From Candidatus Zixiibacteriota bacterium (GTDB taxonomy: Bacteria > Zixibacteria > MSB-5A5 > GN15 > FEB-12), in contig CP070777.1 of assembly GCA_020346225.1 (NCBI GenBank), positions 914,083 to 950,345 of the forward strand: DNA of 36,263 nucleotides, read 5' to 3'. The position numbers and the translations under genes were made by a program. The number at the start of each line of letters is the position of its first letter. Within the stretch, counting starts at the first letter, position 1. This document shows positions 30,522-36,263 of the stretch, in pieces. The notes under the pieces were generated by a model. The model was not told the origin of the DNA. It was given only the letters and a program-made list of their open reading frames with translations, and searched no databases.

Positions 30522-33251
30522 ATGGAAAAGCGTGGCGCTTCACTACTCTTAAAGCCGGCAATCATGCTGGCAATCGGTTTGACCGCCGTTAGTGTCGGCT
30601 CTATGCCGCCGGGACAGAATCCCGCGGACTTAAGCAAGGACGACCGCTCCGGGTTGGCTCTCTTTCCGGAACCCACGACGATCGACCGCATTATCCAGAG
30701 CGAAGGCAACATCGTCACTACCGTCGATAACTGGGGGCTGGTGGGCGGCTATCCCGGTTACCTGCCCTCGGGCGAGTGGCCGCGGAATTCGGGCCACGAT
30801 TACCTGGCCGAAATACGCTACTGGATGGGGGCCGTAACGGCCGCCGGTGACACCCTCGTGGCCAACACTTATGATGATTTTCAGGCCATGCTCATGCCTG
30901 TCAGCGGCGTCGATAAATACCGTGTCTATCTCTCGACTGACTCCAGCCGCTACTATGATTATGACCCGACCGACACTGTCGGTGCCGGCGATGGTCACCC
31001 GGCTTACGGATGGCGCATCTGGGACGCCCAGACGGAAACCTACGAGTACAACACCAGCTATAACCCGCTCAGCACCAGCTTCGTGCAGGGCGGTGCCACC
31101 TCGCTGCAGGACTCCCATTATCGTTTCAATGATGCCGCTCTGGGGACCTCCCTGATGGGTCTGGAGCTGACCCATACCGCCATGCAGTGGAATTACTGTT
31201 ATAATGAAGATTTCATATTCTTTGAGCTCGATATAACCAACACCTCCGCCGTGGATTATACCGAGTGTGCCTTCGGGCTTTACGTCGACATCGATGTTGG
31301 CGGTCTCGACGGTACGGGCGGCAACGGCAATATGGAAGACTCCGTTACCTATTTCCCGGGGGACGACCTTGCTTACATATTCGACGTGGTCGGCATTGAC
31401 CCCGGCTGGGGCCCCACCGTGCAGACCGGTATTATGGGTACCAAGCTGCTCGAGACGCCCGGTGATGTCGGCATGACCGCCTTTTGCACCGGCGACTGGT
31501 CATATCTGCCTGATGACGACCCGGGCCGCTTCGAGATGATTAACAGCACCCGTTTCGACGATCCGCTGCCGCCGACTGACCAGTACTATGTTCAGTGCGC
31601 CCGTGGCTTTGACCTGCCGGCCGGGTCGACCGTGAGAATGGTTTATGCCCTTATTGCCGGGGAAGATTCGACCGATTTCGTGGCCAACGCCGAGATGGCT
31701 CAAACCATGTACGATAACAACTTTGTCGGTCCCCAGCCCCCTCCGACACCCACCCTCAGGGCGCGGGCCGGTGATGAAAAGATATACCTGAACTGGGGCG
31801 ATACTTCCGAGGTCGCGGCTGACCCGCTCACCGGAGAAAACGACTTCGCCGGGTACAAGCTCTATCGCAGTGACGATCTCGGCCGGACCTGGGGTGCCGA
31901 AGACAGAGATAACGACAATGCCTGCCTCGAACTTGAATACGTTCCGGTGGCCCTGCACACTGTAAGCACTCCGGGCGACCCCATCCCACACTCATTTATC
32001 GATGATGATCTCATCAACGGTGTCGAATACTGGTACTGTCTGGTCGCCTTCGACCTCGGTGATGAGACCATTGACCCGCTTCAGTCCGGTTTCGGTGTGG
32101 CCGGGCAGGCCGTTAACGTCATTTCCATCCGCCCCGAAAGCGCCCCGGCTGGTTATTACGAAGCGGCCACGACCGTGGAGCACATATATAATGGTGATGA
32201 ACAGCCGTCCGACGGCGAAGTTATTCCGGTGATATTCGACGAGAATGCTCTGCTGGGCACTCAGTACAGTGTGGTGTTCGAGGATGACCCCACCTGGACC
32301 TACTGGCACCTCATCAACAACACCACCGGTGACACCATCCTGGCCGACCAGACCCTTTACAACGGCGAGCCCGAGATGTACGAGCTGGCCGAAGGCGTCC
32401 GGGTGGTGGTACAGAATCCCGAGGTCACGCCGCCCGACATTTATCAGAGCGCCGGCGGCGGCGCCGGACCCACCCTGGAGGTCGATGAGTTTTCCGGTCC
32501 CTGCCTCGTCTACTGGTATGGTATCGATGATTACACCTTCGGATACGCCCAGTATCGCGCTACGTATGAGCTCAGGTACACCGACGACTCGACTCTCGCT
32601 CCCTGGATGTGGGAATACTGGGAGCCGGGCAACTTCCCCAAGATTCCGGTGCCCTTCGAGGTCTGGAATCTTTCCACCAATCAGCGAGTGTCACTCGCGA
32701 ACGACGAGTGGAATTACGATGGGCAGTGGCAGCCCGGTGATGGCCTGATCATAGTTGACTACCCCTACGACCCCGTCGGTGACTTGACGGCCGACGCCTT
32801 TCCGTATTACTACGGCTGGCGCTTTACCCTGGTCGACTCGGTGTTTAACCCGGCCGATGGCGATGTCCTTACTATTGAGGGTGCGCCTCTCAACGGCCCC
32901 GATGACATCTTCACCTTTGCCCTCAGCGGGATCAACAGTGCCGATGCCGCCAATCAGCTCAATAATATCCGGGTGGTTCCCAACCCGTATTTTGTCCAGT
33001 ATTCGTCGCGGGTGGAAACGGCGGAAGGCGAGTCGGTTCTCTATTTCGATAACCTTCCCGCCCGATGCACCATCCGCATTTACACCCTGGCCGGCGATCT
33101 GGTCAGGACCATTGAACACGACGACGACTCCGGGGCCGAGCAGTGGAATCTGCTGTCCAGCGATAATCAGCAGGTTGCCTCCGGTCTCTACCTGTACCAC
33201 GTTGAGTCGGAGTATGGCGAGCACCTGGGCCGTTTCGCGGTGATAAAATAG
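30522..33251 (+). CDS. Large exported protein with C-terminal FlgD/T9SS-like sorting domain
   Basis: The ATG at 30522 is chosen because GGAG (30511-30514) lies 7 nt upstream; this gives 909 residues beginning MEKRGASLLL, with a signal sequence (about 1-30). The central part is rich in Tyr, Asp and Thr and holds fibronectin-III-like stretches ('PTLRARAGDEKIYLNWGDTS', 'FAGYKLYRSDDLGRTW'). The last 95 or so residues ('RVVPNPYF', 'RCTIRIYTLAGDLVRTIEHD', 'ASGLYLYHVES', ending 'GRFAVIK') look like the C-terminal domain that marks Type IX-secreted proteins and FlgD-like Ig folds. It probably goes to the cell surface. Substrate or partner is unknown. It lies between a TonB receptor and a PorV-family gene and is presumably co-expressed with both. 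Confidence 0.85.
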   Translation: MEKRGASLLLKPAIMLAIGLTAVSVGSMPPGQNPADLSKDDRSGLALFPEPTTIDRIIQSEGNIVTTVDNWGLVGGYPGYLPSGEWPRNSGHDYLAEIRYWMGAVTAAGDTLVANTYDDFQAMLMPVSGVDKYRVYLSTDSSRYYDYDPTDTVGAGDGHPAYGWRIWDAQTETYEYNTSYNPLSTSFVQGGATSLQDSHYRFNDAALGTSLMGLELTHTAMQWNYCYNEDFIFFELDITNTSAVDYTECAFGLYVDIDVGGLDGTGGNGNMEDSVTYFPGDDLAYIFDVVGIDPGWGPTVQTGIMGTKLLETPGDVGMTAFCTGDWSYLPDDDPGRFEMINSTRFDDPLPPTDQYYVQCARGFDLPAGSTVRMVYALIAGEDSTDFVANAEMAQTMYDNNFVGPQPPPTPTLRARAGDEKIYLNWGDTSEVAADPLTGENDFAGYKLYRSDDLGRTWGAEDRDNDNACLELEYVPVALHTVSTPGDPIPHSFIDDDLINGVEYWYCLVAFDLGDETIDPLQSGFGVAGQAVNVISIRPESAPAGYYEAATTVEHIYNGDEQPSDGEVIPVIFDENALLGTQYSVVFEDDPTWTYWHLINNTTGDTILADQTLYNGEPEMYELAEGVRVVVQNPEVTPPDIYQSAGGGAGPTLEVDEFSGPCLVYWYGIDDYTFGYAQYRATYELRYTDDSTLAPWMWEYWEPGNFPKIPVPFEVWNLSTNQRVSLANDEWNYDGQWQPGDGLIIVDYPYDPVGDLTADAFPYYYGWRFTLVDSVFNPADGDVLTIEGAPLNGPDDIFTFALSGINSADAANQLNNIRVVPNPYFVQYSSRVETAEGESVLYFDNLPARCTIRIYTLAGDLVRTIEHDDDSGAEQWNLLSSDNQQVASGLYLYHVESEYGEHLGRFAVIK

Positions 33252-33265
33252 AGAAGGTGAGACTT

Positions 33266-34267
33266 ATGAAACGTCTAATGATATCGGTTTTACTGTCGGC
33301 GCTGCTGGTCTCTTCTGCCTCGGCGGAGTTCACCAAGGTCGGATCGAGCGGCGCCCAGTTTCTCAAGATTGCTGTTGGCTCGCGTTACCAGGCCATGGGC
33401 GAGGCGGCCGCCGCCACTGCCGATGATGTCTATGCCACCTTCTTCAACCCGGCCGGTCTCGCCGAGATCGGCAACGGCGCCATCAGCTTCACCAAGGTCG
33501 ACTACCTTCTCGACATAGACCTGAACTACGTGGGATTCGCCAAGTATTTTGACGATGTCGGCGTCCTGGGGCTCTCGGCCACCATGCTTTCGGCCGGGGA
33601 CCAGGAAATAACCACGCTCGAACAGCAGGACGGTACCGGTGAATACTACACGGCTTCCTCCTATGCCGTGGGTGTTACTTACGCTCGACAGCTCAACCTG
33701 CGCTTCTCCTTCGGGGCCTCGCTCAAGTATATCGCCGAACGCATCCATAACGAAAGGGCCGAGGGCTTTGCCGTCGATTTCGGCACCCTTGTCTACCTCG
33801 GCTACCGCTCCCTGCGCCTGGGTATGGCTATCAGCAACATGGGTCCCGAGATGAAGTTCTCCGGTTCCGACCTGATAGTGCAATACTATGACGAACCTGA
33901 TGATGACCCCACCGGTCCGGTCAGCGCCGAGCTGAAAACCACCCCCTACGATCTGCCGCTCCTGTTCCGGATCGGCCTCGCTTATGACATCGACCTCGGA
34001 TACAAGTCGGTTATGACCGTGGCCGGGGAACTCAAGCATCCCAACGATAACGTTCAGCAGGGTGCTTTCGGCGTTGAATATGCTTTCGACGATAACTTCT
34101 TTCTGCGCGGCGGCTACAAGCTGAACTACGACGAGGAAGGCCTGACCGCCGGCGCCGGACTGGCCACCGACCTCTCCAAGTCCACCCGGCTGGTCATCGA
34201 CTACGCCTGGCAGGACTTCGGCCGGCTCCAGTCAACACAGCGGTTCTCGGTTGGTTTCACCTTCTGA
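33266..34267 (+). CDS. PorV/PorQ-family outer-membrane barrel protein
   Basis: 333 residues from ATG at 33266, where GAAGGTGAGA gives a usable RBS; a GTG at 33257 is in frame but worse placed. The signal peptide is MKRLMISVLLSALLVSSASA. The mature protein begins 'EFTKVGSSGAQFLKIAVGSR' followed by 'QAMGEAAAATADDVYATFFN' and 'PAGLA', the hallmark start of PorV/UPF0164-type barrels (distant FadL-like fold), and ends with alternating strands and a terminal Phe (RFSVGFTF). In Type IX secretion PorV receives secreted proteins at the outer membrane. Next to a gene with a T9SS-like C-terminal domain, such a role is attractive but not proven; no por/gld secretion genes are in the window. Confidence 0.88.
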   Translation: MKRLMISVLLSALLVSSASAEFTKVGSSGAQFLKIAVGSRYQAMGEAAAATADDVYATFFNPAGLAEIGNGAISFTKVDYLLDIDLNYVGFAKYFDDVGVLGLSATMLSAGDQEITTLEQQDGTGEYYTASSYAVGVTYARQLNLRFSFGASLKYIAERIHNERAEGFAVDFGTLVYLGYRSLRLGMAISNMGPEMKFSGSDLIVQYYDEPDDDPTGPVSAELKTTPYDLPLLFRIGLAYDIDLGYKSVMTVAGELKHPNDNVQQGAFGVEYAFDDNFFLRGGYKLNYDEEGLTAGAGLATDLSKSTRLVIDYAWQDFGRLQSTQRFSVGFTF

Positions 34268-34302
34268 GGCCATCGCTTCCCGCCCAATTTCTCCTCTCCG
34301 GA

Positions 34303-34320
34303 CTCCCTTTTAAAGGGGAG
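34303..34320 (+). terminator. Candidate weak terminator hairpin after the PorV-like gene
   Basis: CTCCCTT and AAGGGGAG can pair (about 7 bp including one G-U, 4-nt loop) 36 bp after the stop. It is followed by CCAATTCTGG rather than a T-run, so support is weak. Confidence 0.28.
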
Positions 34321-34387
34321 CCAATTCTGGACTTCACCTGTAAAAAGTTCGTATATTTGACAAAATCCATCATCGAGGAGGTCACTT

Positions 34388-35965
34388 GTGCCCGGATATA
34401 TCCGCTTTCCCGCGGCAACCGTCATTCTATCCATCGTGCTTTCAGCAGCAGCCGCCGTTGCCGAAACACCCACCCAGATGCTCAACGAATACAGCGAACT
34501 GGTCATCTCAGGCAACTATGAGTCGGCCCGGGGGTTCTGGACCGATGAATCCCAGCGGCGCGCTTACCGTTTCGGGATCGAATACACAGGCATTCCCCTC
34601 AAGGTGGATTGCACCTCGCCCCTGGTCAGATACACCGGCGCTCCGTCGGATTTCACCCGTCGCTTTATCGGCGGCGAAACGAAACTGGCCACCGGCGAGT
34701 ACTCGCGCTTCCCGTACGAAGTCGAGGTCGGCGGGACCACGCTGAGCCATTACTATTACACATACCATCAGGGCGATTACTACTGGCTCATGTATCCGCA
34801 GGATTATTTTTCGCAGGGCTGGCGCGATATGGCAACCCGCTTTTTCGAAATCCGGTACCATCCCGATGATAAGCCGCGCCTGAACCCGGTCGTTCTGGCC
34901 CAGGCCGACCGGTTTATCGAGCGCACCGCCAAAGCGCTGGGTCTGACCGACAAGGACCTGAAGCTTCTCGAAAACGAAAAAATACACTACTTCTATTGCC
35001 CGGGTGACAACATTGTGAGAGAAATCACCGGCCACGACATCAAGGGCACCTACGACCTGGCTTCCGATGACATCATCTCCGCTTTCTTCCCTCACTACCA
35101 CGAGCTGGTTCATTTCCTTCTCAACTTCCGTCTTCGCCGCCTGGATATGTACACCCAGCCGCTCATGCGCGAGGGCCTGGCTGTCTGCTATGGCGGGCGC
35201 TGGGGCAAATCGCCGACCGCCATCCTGGCCCTGGGGGGCTACATCTATCGTGAAGGCATCGTCTCGCTCGATTCCATAATGACCATGCAGGGTTTCGAGC
35301 AGAGTGCCGGGGCCGATCTGTCTTACCCGCTCTCGGGCCTTTTTGCCGCCTTTCTTCTCGAAAAAGCCGGGACCGAGGCGACCCTGCGGCTGTACCGCTC
35401 TCTTTCCGGCGATTTCGAAAGCCTGGCGGCCATGACCATTCCGCAGGTGGAGGACACCGTCGCCGCCGCCCTGGATGAGCCGTGGGAGGACGTCCGGGCC
35501 GATTTCGATAAATTCGTGGACCGGTGGCTGGCCGACCGGTCCGACCTGTATCCGGGCGTGCTTGATGGCGGCAAGGAACTGCTGCGCACCGACAAACTGC
35601 TGGTGGCCGAGAAGGACGGTTGGATCTCGGTGACAGCCTCGGCTGATTCCGGCGCCACGCCGCAGGGCAATATCCTCTTTGGCCGGGACTCTGCCCTGAT
35701 AAATACTCCGTCGGTTCTCTACGAACTCCAGTATCAGGGCAAGAACACGCACCCCGGCTACCGTTACGGCATCCGCTTCGACAAAAACGAGGTGGGCGTC
35801 TATGACTACGCCACCAACCACCTCTTGAGCAAGTATATCTGGGGCATCGCGCCGTCTAAAGACTACTACTCGGCCGAGAGCAACACCGTTCGTTTCCGCT
35901 TTCCGAAAGACGTCGCCGGCGGCGCTCTGCCGACCGAAAACGCGAGCAAGATTCTCTCGCAATAG
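34388..35965 (+). CDS. Exported gluzincin-type metallopeptidase homologue (HExxH)
   Basis: 525 residues from GTG, preceded by a strong GAGGAGGT (34375-34382, 5 nt spacing). The N-terminal signal peptide runs to about residue 25 ('AAAVAETP'). The zinc site reads 'HYHELVHFLL' with HELVH at 238-242 and the third ligand Glu262 in 'MREGLAVCYGG' 20 residues later, the pattern of peptidase-MA/M1/M61-like gluzincins. The N-terminal third (about 30-150) may be a small beta-rich domain ('PYEVEVGGTTLSHYYYTYHQ'), and the C-terminal 150 residues look like a separate beta domain. The protein is probably periplasmic or surface-exposed. Substrate is unknown. Nothing in the active site looks degenerate. Confidence 0.85.
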   Translation: MPGYIRFPAATVILSIVLSAAAAVAETPTQMLNEYSELVISGNYESARGFWTDESQRRAYRFGIEYTGIPLKVDCTSPLVRYTGAPSDFTRRFIGGETKLATGEYSRFPYEVEVGGTTLSHYYYTYHQGDYYWLMYPQDYFSQGWRDMATRFFEIRYHPDDKPRLNPVVLAQADRFIERTAKALGLTDKDLKLLENEKIHYFYCPGDNIVREITGHDIKGTYDLASDDIISAFFPHYHELVHFLLNFRLRRLDMYTQPLMREGLAVCYGGRWGKSPTAILALGGYIYREGIVSLDSIMTMQGFEQSAGADLSYPLSGLFAAFLLEKAGTEATLRLYRSLSGDFESLAAMTIPQVEDTVAAALDEPWEDVRADFDKFVDRWLADRSDLYPGVLDGGKELLRTDKLLVAEKDGWISVTASADSGATPQGNILFGRDSALINTPSVLYELQYQGKNTHPGYRYGIRFDKNEVGVYDYATNHLLSKYIWGIAPSKDYYSAESNTVRFRFPKDVAGGALPTENASKILSQ

Positions 35966-36074
35966 ACCCGGCTAAATGCTCCGGCCGGGCGAACCTGCCG
36001 CCGCCTGTGGTTGTTAAGGCAGGAAGACATCAGAAGTTGCGCTATTGACCGTTTGACCCGGGAGGAACCTCCAT
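35966..36074. other. Short intergenic region with an inverted repeat
   Basis: The 109-bp gap before the last gene holds CCCGGC/GCCGGG (35967-35972/35984-35989) with an 11-nt loop, starting just after the peptidase stop codon. There is no T-run, so termination is uncertain. No recognisable promoter stands out. Confidence 0.25.
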
Positions 36075-36263
36075 TTGGATACGAGAGAATTCGATCTTGT
36101 TGTCATAGGCTCCGGCCCCGCCGGCGAAAAAGCCGCTATCGAGGCCGCCCGGATGCACAAGAGTTCGGCCATCATCGAGCGAAAGTCCGTTCAGGGCGGC
36201 GTGTGCATCCATACCGGCACCATCCCGTCCAAGACCCTGCGCGAAACGGTCGTCTACCTGGCC
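36075..36263 (+). CDS. sthA: Soluble pyridine nucleotide transhydrogenase, N-terminal fragment (3' end outside window)
   Basis: Flavoprotein that transfers hydride between NADH and NADPH in the cytoplasm. The start is TTG, with GGAGG at 36061-36065 nine bases upstream. The 63 visible residues show the FAD-binding '[20 protein letters not shown]' and '[20 protein letters not shown]'. Lipoamide dehydrogenases carry a C-x4-C redox pair in this second motif (GGTCLNVGCIPSK). Here the second cysteine is Thr, as in SthA proteins, which argues for transhydrogenase over lipoamide dehydrogenase. The remainder is cut by the window edge. Confidence 0.88.
   Translation, partial: MDTREFDLVVIGSGPAGEKAAIEAARMHKSSAIIERKSVQGGVCIHTGTIPSKTLRETVVYLA

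Overview
The window reads as a GC-rich chromosomal segment of an uncultivated Gram-negative bacterium of the FCB type. My best guess is candidate phylum Zixibacteria or a close relative. The clues are two secreted SBBP-propeller proteins ending in a Cys-rich dockerin with the 'DLIFLVDY' type of repeat, a TonB-dependent receptor followed by a protein with a 'VVPNPY' C-terminal (T9SS/FlgD-like) domain and a PorV/PorQ-family barrel, and a class II (B12-dependent) ribonucleotide reductase. No rRNA, tRNA, CRISPR array, insertion sequence or phage gene was seen. The taxonomic call is inference from gene style only.

Layout. 1-12,189: housekeeping genes on the + strand, namely hpt (cut by the window edge), ftsH, folP, cdaA, an exported protein of unknown function, ruvX and mltG. 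Two paralogous reverse-strand genes for secreted seven-repeat propeller-dockerin proteins (2569-7369) sit between ftsH and folP. 12,202-15,545: a tight reverse-strand trio, made of a histidine-kinase-like sensor that has lost its catalytic motifs, an NtrC-like AAA+/Fis protein without the GAFTGA loop, and a GAF protein. 15,663-22,401: + strand pyruvate kinase, a NodB-like deacetylase homologue lacking its metal histidines, nrdJ, a small unknown protein, then acpS and pyrE. 22,405-27,535: a reverse-strand five-gene signalling operon (periplasmic ABC-type binding protein, membrane histidine kinase, two stand-alone receivers, receiver-kinase hybrid) with no DNA-binding output. 27,800-36,263: + strand TonB receptor, surface protein, PorV-like barrel, an exported HExxH metallopeptidase homologue, and the start of a soluble transhydrogenase (sthA).

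How it fits together. hpt-ftsH-folP and ruvX-mltG are conserved housekeeping neighbourhoods, and acpS-pyrE overlap and are surely co-transcribed. The two reverse signalling clusters look like independent sensory modules. One is built from apparently non-catalytic versions of two-component and enhancer-binding proteins. The other is a phosphorelay that takes its input from a soluble binding protein without a transporter. Both end only 12 and 3 bp from a convergent housekeeping gene. The right end encodes cell-envelope machinery.

Starts were revised where a ribosome-binding site, signal peptide or overlap argued for it (acpS TTG, pyrE, the stand-alone receivers, GAF protein, surface protein, PorV-like protein). 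All functional statements rest on reading motifs by eye; no database search was run.
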